Source of the DNA: Phaseolus vulgaris
Taxonomy: Eukaryota > Streptophyta > Magnoliopsida > Fabales > Fabaceae
Assembly (NCBI RefSeq): GCF_000499845.2
Contig: NC_023759.2
Coordinates: forward strand, 19,618,644-19,682,643
Direction of reading: 5' to 3'
Length of the DNA stretch: 64,000 nt
Shown: positions 42,246-52,614 of the stretch, one piece after another
Position numbering within the stretch: the first letter of the stretch is position 1
How the letters are laid out: each line of letters begins with the position of its first letter
Notes under the pieces: model-generated
What the model was told of the DNA's origin: nothing
Databases searched by the model: none
The model's input: the letters and a program-made list of their open reading frames with translations, nothing else
Position numbers and translations under genes: made by a program

Positions 42246-43253
42246 TGATGTGATTCCAATAGCCACATAGAACAAGATTCTTGACACTTTGAGGAATCAC
42301 CTTGAGCTGGAAAATATAGAGGCACTTTCTTAGAAGTTGGATCATGGTTCTAAAATCAAGAACTCACCAATAACAAGTACCAAATCCCAAACTCATTTAG
42401 ATGAACCAAATATTGTCAAATTGAATCAACAAAGGAAAATAAAAAGAATAGACCGAACAGAATTGAATTAAAAACAAAAGTACCGAACAGAAATAAGCAA
42501 CAAACAGAAAATAGGTGCTGGAAAAATAGAGGAACCGAAACAACAACAACTCAAAACTCAAGGCAACATGAACAAATTGAAGAAGAAGAAAGGAAGGAGA
42601 AGAGAATGCTCATGAAGATGGAAGATAGGTTGGATGATCACGCCACTAGAAGTATGGATGCTCCTAGATGAGTGTGCAAGCCGCCACTTGAGGAAACCAT
42701 GGTCCTTCAAGATAAGACTAGAGTAGAAGCTCAAAAGCTCTCCAAATGCTCACTCCAATTTTGAGTATAGTTTCTTTAGATGAATTCAAATCTCAATTTT
42801 ACAAAGGAAGCACCTCTATTTATAGCCTAAGGTGCTGAAAAATAGGTGGGAAATTTCAAATAAACTCATTTGAAATTCCCACCAAAAACAAGTCACATGG
42901 GAGGTGTGACCTTTTTCTACTATGACACCTCCCAAAAACTACACCTACACCACTCTCCTAAGTCACATGGACAATGTGACTTTATTTTACATTTTCACAC
43001 ACCTTTATTTAATAACCAAACCTCCTAAAACTATACAAGAGTATTTCAAAGCTTGGCCTTGCCCCTCATGGGATGGACTTGGGCTCTTTGTGCTTTGGCC
43101 TTCTTGGGCTTGGGCTTGGGCTTTGGGCTTGGGCCTCATCTTTATTTTATTTCTTCTTTTAATTTTGAGAAGACTAGAAGGAAGAACTTCAAATGTGAGG
43201 GTGGATGTCCTCTTCCTCCATTAATAAAAGCCTCCTTTATTTGATTCTCATCA
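42246..43253 (-). repeat. T2 5' LTR
   Basis: 1008 bp, pair of 38574-39581. TATAAATA at 42817-42824 (minus) is the likely active promoter. Confidence 0.95.
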
Positions 43254-43258
43254 ATTTG

Positions 43259-43702
43259 GCTCACTTTAGGGGTCCAAATAGATAAAGAGGCTAGAATAGG
43301 TGCCTTTAGCATAATAAGGGGGTGTAGTTATCATTTTAGCTTGTTTTTTACCTAGTTTCTAGAAGAAGTGTCCTTAGGTGTGGTTTTGACTTAGTCAAAC
43401 CCTAAAAGCAGACCCCCACATATTTACCATTCTACCCTTGCTTCTTGTTTTCCAAGGCACCATCTCTTATAAATAGGTGTCTTCCTCCTTGTATTTTCAT
43501 GTTGAATTTGAATAGAAAAGTTACTCTGCATAATTTGTGTGAGGTGTTTGTGAGACTTGTTTCCTCTTAGCATTAGGTCTCATTTTGAGTGATTTGAGAG
43601 CTCTCAAGTGGTGACCATCAACACTTATCTTGGAGGAAAACCACACTCCAAGTGGCATGTCCAACTATCTTCCATCACAAGCATTTCCTTCCTTCATCTT
43701 TA
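43259..43702 (+). repeat. F1 3' LTR, right part, 3'-truncated
   Basis: It continues from 38573 (GGGCTCACTTTAGGGG once T2 is removed) and has a TATA-like CTTATAAATAGG at about 43467. It stops inside the LTR at CTTCATCTTTACTT and switches to F internal sequence. Confidence 0.75.
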
Positions 43703-43977
43703 CTTGACATCTTGGACAAAGAAACTTTGGGATTAACATCAAACACCTCCTAAGGGTTCTCACCTTTTGAGAGGATTTTTATCACCACACTCTTTCATCC
43801 CCAAATATTCTTTCCCAACATGGCTTGTAAAAGAGCTTACCCTTTTGAACTCTCCATGCCAAAGAACATAAGTTTGTTTCACATCCCATACCCCACACTA
43901 TCTATATGTGAACAAACTAACTATGTTATCCCCAGGAGTTCTAAATTCGAGGTCGGATTCTCTCAAACCTGGGGGCA
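43703..43977 (+). repeat. F2 3' internal tail
   Basis: ACATCTTGGACAAAGAAAC onward, matching the F1 tail around 34739-34778 and 35921-36030, but uninterrupted. It ends in a polypurine tract CCTGGGGGCA before the F2 LTR. Confidence 0.78.
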
Positions 43978-45614
43978 TGATACAAACCAAGCCAACAAAG
44001 GAGATGACCAAGGATACACATTACCATTGACACTATGAGAATTCATCTCAACATTTAAGTGAAGACCTCACCAGAGAGAGAAATTGACAAAAACTAGAGG
44101 GTCTAATGTTCTTCTTGCTAGTCTTCTTAAGAATTAATCAAGTTGTAAATAAATTGGGCTCACTCTAGGGGACCAAATAGCAAGATAGCATAGAGTAGGT
44201 TCATATAGCATAATAGGGGAGGTGTGCTTATCATTTGTGCTTGTTTTTTTACCTAGTTTCTAGAAGAACAAGCCTAAGGTGTGGTTTTGACTTAGTCAAA
44301 CCCTAAAGGCAACCCCATTTTTAGGTTTCCCATCCTACCCTTGCTTCTTGTTTTCCAAGGCACCATCTCCTATAAATAAGGTGTCATACTCCTTGTATTT
44401 TTCATGTTGAATTTGAATAGAAAAGTTATTTTGCACAATTTGAGTGAGGTGTTTGTGAGGCTTATTTCCTCTTAGCATTAAGTTTCATCTTGAGTGATTG
44501 GAGAACTCTCAAGTGGCGGCCATCAACACTTATCTTGGAGGAAAACCACATTCCAAGTGGTGTGTCCAACTTTTTTCCACCACATAAGCATTTCCTTCCT
44601 TCATCTCTTCCATTTTTCCATTACTCCATTTATCTTTGTGTTCTTATGTTCTTATTTTCCTCTATTGTCAATTCAGTTTCCATCATGATTTTATGTCTCC
44701 TTCTGTTCTCATCGGTTGATTCAATTGCCGGTTGACTCGAACAATAGTCTTTGGCCCACCTGTCTCCACCTGTGAATCGAACTTCCTTGGGTTGAAGAAC
44801 GCTTTCCTGCAAAGACAAAAGGGGGCCTAGCGGCCGTTTGCACTCTGACGCTCAAGTCAGTAAGGGTTAGAGAAACAGTAATGTGTATATGTAGTTTCAG
44901 ACTTAGAAACGGCGTACCTTGCTACAGTTTTTACCACCCTATTTATAGGTTGTAACTAGGGTTACTTCTACGATGCTCCCACGTCTCTTAATGGGCTTAA
45001 GATTCCTGGGAGAGTGTCCTTGCGCCGCTATCACACAATCTTAGCATAATCTGGCGCATAGGACTTCCCTTTTCTGGAGTGCAAAGACCTAACAACGTAG
45101 CCGCCAAGGTACCTATTCACGTACCAGCGCTTGCGGCATCATCTGTTTTGCGGGTGCCCTAAGTATTTACGTGCCATGCATGCAGTCTTTCCCTGTAAAC
45201 CCTAACCCTAACGGGCCTTAGCGCCTCCAACGAACACTTGCTTGTGCCGTACCCGAATGTACCATACACACCCCATGCATGATCCCCTCTTGACTTAGGT
45301 CTTTATCTGGTATATTGGTATTAACCCATGTTAACTCATGCAATCTGTGGGAACCAGCTCACGCGGCCCACCATTATTATCAGTCCACCGATGTCCGATG
45401 TCTTTCTCTTAGGCTGATGACCGAGGTTTGGCCTGTACACCTTCCATGTTCATTTAATTTCCGCCCTTCATCATCAATCACCATATACTTGTATTTTTCC
45501 TTTGCCCTCTTCAAGTGAACCTTCACACTTACTTAACCACTTGGTTAAGCTCCTGTTCAGTGGGGATCTTCTTTGGGTTCTTACCATATAATTGATAAAA
45601 ATCTCAATCCTAAG
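43978..45614 (+). repeat. F2 3' LTR, split by a solo Tat LTR and 3'-truncated
   Basis: It begins TGATACAAACC. TATAAATA lies at about 44373. Interrupted by 44709-45446 and resumes CATTTAATTTCCGCCC. The last about 45 bp of the family LTR are missing, cut at CCTAAG next to the 99-bp repeat. Confidence 0.78.
44709..45446 (-). repeat. Solo Tat-type LTR, 738 bp
   Basis: Flanked by a perfect duplication TGTTC (44704-44708, 45447-45451). The stretch CTGCAAAGACAAAAGGGGG..CTAGCGGCCGTTTGCACTC is the reverse complement of the end of the C LTR (about 52390-52450), so it is a Tat-family LTR on minus. One terminus reads GA instead of CA. Confidence 0.72.
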
Positions 45615-46150
45615 TAAGACGAACTACCTCAGAATGAATAGATTCATCAGAGTATAGGTGCCCTGTGAAGTTGAATCTACTGTTGTTGATGAATTATTTG
45701 ATATAACACATGGTAAGACGACCTAACTCAGAATTAATAGAGTTATCCGAGTATAGGCGCCCTGTGAAGTTTAACCTATTGTTGTTGATGAATTATTTAA
45801 TATGGAACATGGTAAGACGACCTAGCTTAGAATGAATAGAGTCTTCTGAGTATAGGTGCCCTGTGAAGTAGAATTTATTATGTTGAAGAATTATTTGATA
45901 TGGCACATGGTAAGACGACCTAGCTCAGGATGAATAGAGTCATCCGAGTATAGGCGCTCTATGACGATGAAATTTTTTGTTAATGAATTATTGATATAAC
46001 GTGAGGTAAGATGACCTAACTCGGCATAAGTACAACTACCCGAGTTAGGTGCCCTGTGAGTTAAGTTGATATGTAGATCATTTGAGATAGCGCACAACCA
46101 AGCTCAGAGCAGCTGTGTCTATCCGGGTAGGCGCCCTTCGAGATAATATA
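45615..46150. repeat. 99-bp tandem repeat, 5-6 decaying copies
   Basis: TAAGACGACCTA-type starts at 45615, 45714, 45813, 45911 and 46007 (spacings 99, 99, 98, 96), plus a degraded sixth near 46094. Each unit has GTATAGGCGCCCTGTGAAG. Its place before the H antisense ORF matches the Tat plan (inference). Confidence 0.85.
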
Positions 46151-46660
46151 TCGTGGAATAAAGGTTGAACTCACATGGTAAAGTAACTCAGTTCAAAGGC
46201 CATAATGACTCGACCATGCTCGAGTTTAAAATAATCCAAAGAGCTTAAGGTATTATGTCCTTTACCTAACTTGCGAAGTGAAGCTATGTAGTTAATTCCC
46301 AGATAGAAAGAGGGTGCGTGTCAAGTTGAAGTGAAAGTTTTTCCTAACCATGAAGGTGTGGCTCATTAAAGGTTAGACTTTTCTATCAAGAGAGATAAGT
46401 TATTACTTTCCATGCTTAAGTTGGTAAAACACTGTTATATTATTTGTATTAAGTAAGTGGAGTTAATTGGTAAAAGGTTGAAGCATGCATTTATAGAGGC
46501 GAAAATAAACTATGTAGAAAATCCCAAAACTAGTGTAGACAAATATGTCAAAGTGTCAAGAGAGTTTAGCAGACAAATATGTGTTACAGACCATAGCAAA
46601 GTTTTGTTTAGTCCTCCCTTAGTTGATCATCGACCATGGTTTTAACCGGGCCGAGCTCTA
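46151..46660. other. Spacer after the 99-bp repeats
   Basis: No domain, RNA or repeat recognised. Probably untranslated sequence of Tat element H. Confidence 0.4.
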
Positions 46661-46664
46661 AAAA

Positions 46665-47494
46665 GTCCAGGTTAGGATGGACTATCCTTGCTTGCTCTAT
46701 AGTTGCCTCGAATCCTACGAGGTAGGATTGGGCGACATCTAAGCAAAATGGGTTTGTTCCAAGCCCACTTTTCATGACACATGCATCTAGAATTAGGGGT
46801 TTTAACCTAACTTCTATAAGTTATGCCTATGGTGCGGTTTTGACCATGGTCAACACCCTGGGCAGCTCCTCTCCCCTTCCTTTTCTACCCCTCACTCATC
46901 TTGCCCTCCAAGTCACCCCTTCCTATATAAAGGGTGCCTTCCTCCATGTATAGAACTTGATTTTGAATAGTAAAGAAACTCTGCAAGAGTGATTTTGTGA
47001 GACTTGTGAGCTCTCATGTTGAGTCTTATCTTGGGGTGGGTAATATCTCAAGTGACGGCTCAAGTTATCTGGGTCTTATCTTGGGTGGGTAATATCTCAA
47101 GTGGCGGCTCTTGCATCACTTATCTTGGAGTCCCTCTGCTCCAAGTGGCATGACTTCCTTTCTTCCCATAAGATCTCTTCATTCCTTCCTCTTTTATCTT
47201 TTATTAACGCGTCCTTCCATTCCATACATGTCTTCTTCTAATCTTTAATTTTGTTCTTTACTTTGTTCTTCTTCTTTAATTGTTCCTTGTCTCTAATTCC
47301 GCTGCATCATTTGTCACCTTATAATTGTCTTTTCTCTTTGCCCTTTTGAAGTGAGCCTTCACACTTACTTAATCACTTGCTTAAGTTCGTGTCTAGTGAG
47401 AATCTTCTTAGGGTTCTCACCATAATTGCTAAATCAAAAATATTAAACAAAGAGCAACCAATAAAATGTGCAATCCTAAAATAAATTCACATCA
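46665..47494 (+). repeat. F-like LTR (diverged), start uncertain
   Basis: It shares the F LTR layout: TATATAAAGG (about 46923), CTCAAGTGGCGGC, CTTCACACTTACTTAA and the end ATAAATTCACATCA at 47494. A segment with GGTGGGTAATATCTCAAGTG is duplicated within it (about 47034 and 47083). The 5' boundary and target duplication could not be fixed. Confidence 0.55.
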
Positions 47495-47800
47495 CAAGTT
47501 CTCCATGCGCTGAGCACTCTGGAATCTGGGTTCAGGGTGCAATAAAAGGGAAATCCGCTAGTAGGGTCGGATTTTAAGCAATATACCGTTAAATTTTTTG
47601 TATGATGACTGGAAGAGGGTGAGCACAGCTCTTCCGGGGCACCGTTTAGGGAAACTATTCTCGCCGGTTGACTGTGCCGCTAGTTCACCTTGGGATGAAT
47701 GCCTCCTCCTGGATCTACCTCTTCTAGAAGTAAATCCACGTCTCCTTGTTACACTAGAATAAGGCTCCGTTGGGACTGAGGGCGCCTTGATTATTGATTA
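47495..47800. other. Unassigned spacer
   Basis: No recognised feature. It ends in GATTA, the target duplication of S4. Likely part of element H. Confidence 0.35.
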
Positions 47801-48876
47801 TGTTATAAGTAATGGGCTAAACAAGAGGGGGGGTGAATTGTTTGATAAAAGATTTTTGCAAAGATTGGCTAAGAATGAAGATTTATCAACAATCACAGAA
47901 AGAGCAATTAGGGAAGCCCAGAAATCCAAGCAATTAAAACTGTTTGGAGAAAAAGAATCTGTTGAAATTTTGTTTTAACCGGTTGTTTATAGCAGCAAAG
48001 ACAAAAACCACATCAAAGAATTTGTAATGAGTTAGAGAGAGAGAAATTACACAATCAATTTATACTGGTTCACTCAACACCTGAGCTACATCCAGTCCCC
48101 ATAAAACCACTGGGCATTCCACTAGCAATCAATCAACAAATTACAAACACTTAACACCACAAAGAGGTGATATTGACCACATAAGAACACTCACCTTCTT
48201 TGCTTTTCATAACTATCGGAACAATCCTCTGACCTCACAGTTTTACAAACATACAAGAATAGAAAGGAAAGCAATTACAAGAATTAAAAGGATCCGATTA
48301 CACCTGGTATTCAGGAAATCACAGAGCTCCTAAGATCAGTTCTTGAACCAACACAGGCTTTAGGCAATCTTGCAAAACTTTGAATCAAATCTCTTCTAAA
48401 AAACGTTTTCAATCTCTCTTTCTTTATATTTTGAATATGGAGAGTAATCATATTTATAGCTCTTAAATCTAGCCATTTTAGGCAATCAATCATGAGCCAA
48501 AACAGTTTCAAATAAACTAAAAACATATTTAACAGGTTTTTGAAAAGCTGTTAGAAAATATTACAATCAACTGGTTGAAATGTCGTTTTAACCGATTGAA
48601 TTGGTTTTGACAGATAGTCAACCAAGTCAAAATCAATTTTGAAAACCCTCAAACAAGCTGGGTGTTAAACAACCCACTAAACCGTGAAATCAACCAGTTG
48701 TTTTTCACTTGGCTTAGAAAAACATTTTTCTTTTTCAAAACAGATTGATTTAGCTTGTGCATAGGATTAAGAATAAACATTACACAAAATCTAACCACCC
48801 TAAAACTAAGCTCCAAGCAACACAACCAACAAGTTCTCCTCATAGATTTGGTTTCATCAATGCTTCATTTTCTATA
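47801..48876 (-). repeat. S4: solo LTR, 1076 bp
   Basis: TGTTATAAG to TTTTCTATA with a perfect duplication GATTA (47796-47800, 48877-48881). A diverged member of the S1-S3/D family. Doublets at 47952/47973, 48565/48586 and 48667/48688, all 21 bp apart. Terminal CA has become TA. Confidence 0.85.
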
Positions 48877-48881
48877 GATTA

Positions 48882-50330
48882 CACTCCGACGATCAACTCA
48901 ACTAGGGCTCACCAAAAGTAACAGTTTAGAAAAGTGTGTAATCAAAGACGTACCTTTACCTGGAAACTTAATCACCTTTTATCACCGCACATGCAATATG
49001 CAACAACTCTCACTGGAGATAAGCAAACCTCAACTGAAAATAATCATATTAAACTTTTATCTCTAACAGAAAACCACCTACCACGGGCACCAATGATCTT
49101 CAGATGCTATCCACATGCCCTCTTTTTGTTACCAGTGCACCTCCCTATCTTCTTAGGATGAATAGTAGTTATCCACGTGCAACAAACATGCAACAGAAAA
49201 AATATTGACATGTAATCATAACAAATATTATATTCACAACCCCACATATATCTATAAGCACATGTATATAAATTATGTCGCGCAATGACCTTATTGTGCG
49301 CTTTGGGCCCCTCCATGGAAGAGGGCCATTTGCGCAAGTCTCACCCAGGCCCAAGAACCAAGTTGCCCCCCACTCTACCCAAGAACCGAGCCAGCACAAA
49401 ATTACTACCGAGAACCGAGCTCTGATTAGTACAGAAACCCATAGTTGACGGCCCAAATGTTTGGCCTCAAAGAAATATTGGAAAAAAAAATTCCATAGTC
49501 GACGAAATGTCGAGTTGTGAGCATAAGATTGTAAGAGCATAAATAAATGCTCAGTTATTTGGATATAGTTGGGCAAGATCTACGTTGAGCTCGGATAATA
49601 GCTCCTTCTCAAAAATAGACAAAGGAAGACGCAGGAGAACCTTCTTAAAGAACATGGCATAAAAGAAACAAAATGGACCATCAGGGTTCGACGATTCGTC
49701 ACAACAAATAGGTTCATCTTCCCTACACTCTACCATTTTTACAAATCCTTCATCTCTTTTACTCAAGGTACAACCATTTTCTCTCAACTCCCTATTACGT
49801 GAACGAGTGGTGTAATAGGAGGTTTCTTTTTATCCCAATAGTATAAAGAACCATAATCCATCGTTGATATAGCTAGAACACAAGCAAAAACACAAACAAA
49901 ATACGAAAAGCAATTCATACCAAGTAGAACAAACGAATTAAAATGCAACTCATTTCATATAATGTAGCCAGTAAAATAGGATAACAATCATTCGACTTAC
50001 TTGTTTTTCCGGTGAGTAGACGATGGTATGTGGTGGCGTGAAGGAGGAAATGAAGAGTCCAAAAGAATCTCAAGTAGGAGAGAGTGGAGTGGGAAAGTGA
50101 GGAGTGAACGAACAAAGGTGAATATTTTTGAAAAGGTGAAGAAGTTGAAACGGTAGGGTTTTTCAACCGTTGATACAAAGCCACGTGGACGCTCCTGATT
50201 TAGTATGGTAAGGTATCATATCAGGAAACACTTCTACAATCGCGCCCTACCTACCCTCTGAGAAAACGTCATGTCAGTCGCCAAGACTGGATAGTCTCTT
50301 CGCCTTGTCAAGTTCGGCTCGAGCCTGGGG
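48882..50330 (+). mobile_element. H: 3' internal region of a Tat element
   Basis: It contains an antisense ORF fragment on minus (49861-49415), its upstream leader and a polypurine tract (GAGCCTGGGGGGCT, about 50318-50331). The sense strand of H is therefore plus. Its gag-pol is absent from the window; the 99-bp repeats at 45615 may be its post-pol repeat. Confidence 0.65.
49415..49861 (-). pseudogene. Element H antisense ORF, N-terminal part
   Basis: From ATG 49861 (MDYGSLYYWDKKKPP), a shift, then DEPICCDESSNPDGPFCFFY, LRLPLSIFEKELLSELNVDL, AQLYPN and FFEAKHLGRQLWVS: the Transposase_28-like domain seen in A and C. A perfect donor GTAAGT at about 50002-49997 (minus) and an acceptor TGTTCTAG before the ATG suggest a 5'-UTR intron like that of A. 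The remainder is lost. Confidence 0.7.
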
Positions 50331-50965
50331 GGCTTAAGTACTAGTTAGTAGTGCTTGAGATCTCGGTCCAAGCACTTAGGTATGGTAAGCTCTGTTGTAT
50401 AAGCTCAGCTTGGGCCGATTATGTGCCCAAAAGTTAATTACGAGGTCAACCCAAGTTCACACAAAAGTTCATTACGAGGTCGACACAAGTTTACGTGGAA
50501 AAGATAATTAAAAATAATAGAAGAAATAATTGAATTGGTTGAAGTATATTATTAAATACATGCATGATTGAATTAATTGAAGTATATTATTAAATGCAAG
50601 TAAAAACGGTTAAGAATGTTTGCACCCGAAAGTAACATGTACACGATAAAACAGATTATTGTTGAATGATATTATTGTTGTTGAAGATTATATTCTGGAT
50701 GTTGAGATTATTTTCTCATTGATGAAAATTGTTGAAGGAGTTTCTATAAAAGGGGTTTGAGACCCTAGGTAAAGGTACGCTTTTCTGAATATTCTAGACT
50801 GAAGCAATTTTATAGTTTGAATGCTCTCACTGACTTGATTGTCGGAGTGTGATCAACAAGTAGATCCCCCTTTGTCCTAGTGGAGCAGCATTTCAGAGCA
50901 CCAAGTGGAGACCATTCAAAGCGGAGCTCAACTCGGAGATCGACCGAAGTCAGTCAGCGAGAACA
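50331..50965 (+). repeat. Element H 3' LTR (probable)
   Basis: It follows the GGGGGG polypurine tract. It contains a stretch like the C LTR end (GATTGTCGGAGTGTGATCAA, CCCCCTTTGTCCTAG) and probably ends GCGAGAACA. The start reads TAAG, not TG, so the boundary is approximate. Confidence 0.5.
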
Positions 50966-51350
50966 TATATATTTATTTTTCTATTTTTGTACCTTATGAA
51001 TTTGCAACAACTTTTTATCTTTTTGTGTTATTTCAAAAACATCTTCACAAGGTTTTTTAACAAGATCTGGTTCAACTCCAGATAGAAAAATTTCTTCAGA
51101 TACTAATCACAAGAGTGTTCTAAAGAAGAGAAGTTTATTTCAATGTCTGGTTCAGCTCCAGACAAAGAATTTTATTTTGAGTTCTTTTCTTCTTCAATTT
51201 TCAAAACTCGAGATTCTAAAATATATTTTTCGTGGAAAACAATTTAAGTGTCAAATAAAATTTTATAATGAATTGGAAAAATGGATGATCATAAGAAGTT
51301 TCAAAACTATGTTTTTTCCTTATCATCAGCAAAACAGTTTATAGGACACT
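50966..51350. other. Unassigned A/T-rich sequence with two twin hairpins
   Basis: Two copies of TCTGGTTCA(A/G)CTCCAGA (about 51067 and 51153) each form a 5-bp stem. No ORF. It may be the target DNA of H and C, or other element leader. Confidence 0.4.
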
Positions 51351-52536
51351 TGTACCGCCCCGTATTCGGGCGTTGACAAAGTCAAGGTCAAAGTCAACAC
51401 AAGGCGTCGCCTAGGTGGAGAGACGCCAAGTACCCGCGTCGCCAGGAGGAAGCGTCGCCAAGGCAAGGCGTCGCCTAGATGAAGGCGTCGCCCAACCAGG
51501 GCGTCGCCAAGATCAAAAATCACTAAGACAAGGCAATCACAGTGCGGTTCCCCGATACCCATGGGTAGGAAAGACCATGGAGGGAGCGACGCCGTGGGTA
51601 GGCCTCAGGTCCCGATAATCCGGGGTAGTGATAAAGAGAAGAGAAAGGTGGCTTCAAGGCCATAGTGATAGCACCAGTGTAGGGCAGCCTGACTCGTGAA
51701 ATACCCCTGCCGCCCCAGAGACGCCTTTGGGACAGATACGGCTCAAGAGGAGGGTCTCGCCCAGGGTAGCCAGGTGCAGGGTACGAGAGGAAGGCAGATA
51801 CGCTCTCTAAGTGAGTTACTAGATGATTGGGGGCATGAGTTGGCACCCAAAAAGTCACCCCTTGCGCAGTAGCACTCCCAAGCAGGAGGACTCACACGTA
51901 GAAACGTCCCCAGATGGGGTCATGGCGCTGTGAGGCCCTCCACGTGTACGACAGCCAGGTCAGAATAGAAACACCATTTAGTCAGGTACCAGGTAATTAA
52001 AGTCATTTAATACAGTTTCTGTTTCGAGCGTTTAAGGTACTATAAAGGCTCCCAAGCGTTTCAACGTCTTAAATGCGCTACGTTTTCTAATTAGACGCGT
52101 TAATTAAGTGCGTTACGTTTTATGATTAAAAGCGCTTTAAGGCGCTTTAAATGCTTGGGTAGTTTAAATAGCGCCGAGAATGTTGGGAACGGGGTTCGAA
52201 GTTTTTGGCAAATTTTCCAGAAACTCTCTAGTTGCTTGCTCGAGCCTTGAGGTTACGAACAAGGGACTGGGGAACGATCTTTGCCGGGACGAGAAAATAC
52301 ACACTAGAAACAGTTTCCTTTTTACCACCTTCAGAGTGCCATACGCGGTGCTCCGATACGGAGGTGCATAGTTTTTGGTGTTTCTTGCTGGCTAACTTGA
52401 GCGTCGGAGTGCAAACGGCCGCTAGGGCGCCCTTTTGTCCTTCTTTGCAGGAATCCACAGGTAATCAGTGGGAAGGAGTCCCTAGCTGACGGTTGAGGTT
52501 GCGCACGAAGACGTCGCAGGTCAACCGGACGGAACA
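51351..52536 (+). repeat. Element C 5' LTR
   Basis: 1186 bp, TGTACCGCCCCG to GACGGAACA. It carries six GCGTCGCC octamers (51404, 51436, 51452, 51468, 51485, 51501) and TATAAAGG at 52041-52048. Confidence 0.9.
52041..52048 (+). promoter_or_regulatory. TATA box of element C 5' LTR
   Basis: TATAAAGG, repeated at 63539-63546 in the 3' LTR. Confidence 0.65.
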
Positions 52537-52538
52537 TT

Positions 52539-52556
52539 TGGCGCCCACCGTGGGGC
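52539..52556 (+). other. Element C primer-binding site (tRNA-Lys)
   Basis: TGGCGCCCACCGTGGGGC is complementary to the CCA-containing 3' end of tRNA-Lys(CUU), two bases after the LTR. The complementarity does not stop here (see the tRNA-like feature). Confidence 0.9.
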
Positions 52557-52614
52557 TCGAACCCACGACCACAAGGTTAAGAGCCTTGTGCTCTACCAAC
52601 TGAGCATGACGGGA
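52542..52614 (-). tRNA. Retro-copied tRNA-Lys(CUU) sequence (not a functional gene)
   Basis: All 73 nt of a tRNA-Lys body can be read on minus. Acceptor TCCCGTC/GGTGGGC (first pair mismatched), D-stem GCTC/GAGC, anticodon arm CAAGG-CTCTTAA-CCTTG with anticodon CTT, T-stem GTGGG/CCCAC with TTCGAGC loop, discriminator G, then CCA encoded in DNA. Against the plant tRNA-Lys(CUU) sequence as I remember it there are about four changes. Encoded CCA and position at the PBS indicate a copy of the mature primer tRNA made during reverse transcription. Confidence 0.85.

Larger units (their letters stand above)
38574..43253 (-). mobile_element. T2: complete gag-only LTR retrotransposon, 4680 bp
   Basis: Two 1008-bp LTRs (38574-39581 and 42246-43253), TG...CA ends, a perfect duplication ATTTG (38569-38573, 43254-43258), tRNA-Met PBS and one intact gag frame. 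By eye the LTRs differ at two positions (G/A near 38728, G/T near 39420). No protease, RT or integrase: a TR-GAG type element that must borrow enzymes. It is the youngest insertion in the window and sits in the 3' LTR of F1. Confidence 0.95.
30992..43702 (+). mobile_element. F1: gag/protease LTR element split by S2, G(S3) and T2
   Basis: 5' LTR (30992-31952), tRNA-Met PBS, broken gag and protease, short 3' internal tail in two parts (35921-36030 and 38248-38373), polypurine tract GTGGGGGGCA and 3' LTR (38374-38573 plus 43259-43702). No RT or integrase is present in the remaining internal sequence, so F is either non-autonomous or deleted. Gag and protease are close to those of T1, so F and T are sister families. 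All three insertions have matching target duplications. Confidence 0.85.

Noticed and set aside
46665..47494. Complete solo LTR with duplication
   Set aside because: The 3' end is clear, but no matching 5-mer or TG start could be fixed on the left, so only an approximate LTR is reported.
52542..52614. Functional tRNA-Lys gene
   Set aside because: CCA is encoded in DNA, there is no independent 5' flank, it abuts an LTR at the PBS position and the first acceptor pair is broken. It is a retro-copy.
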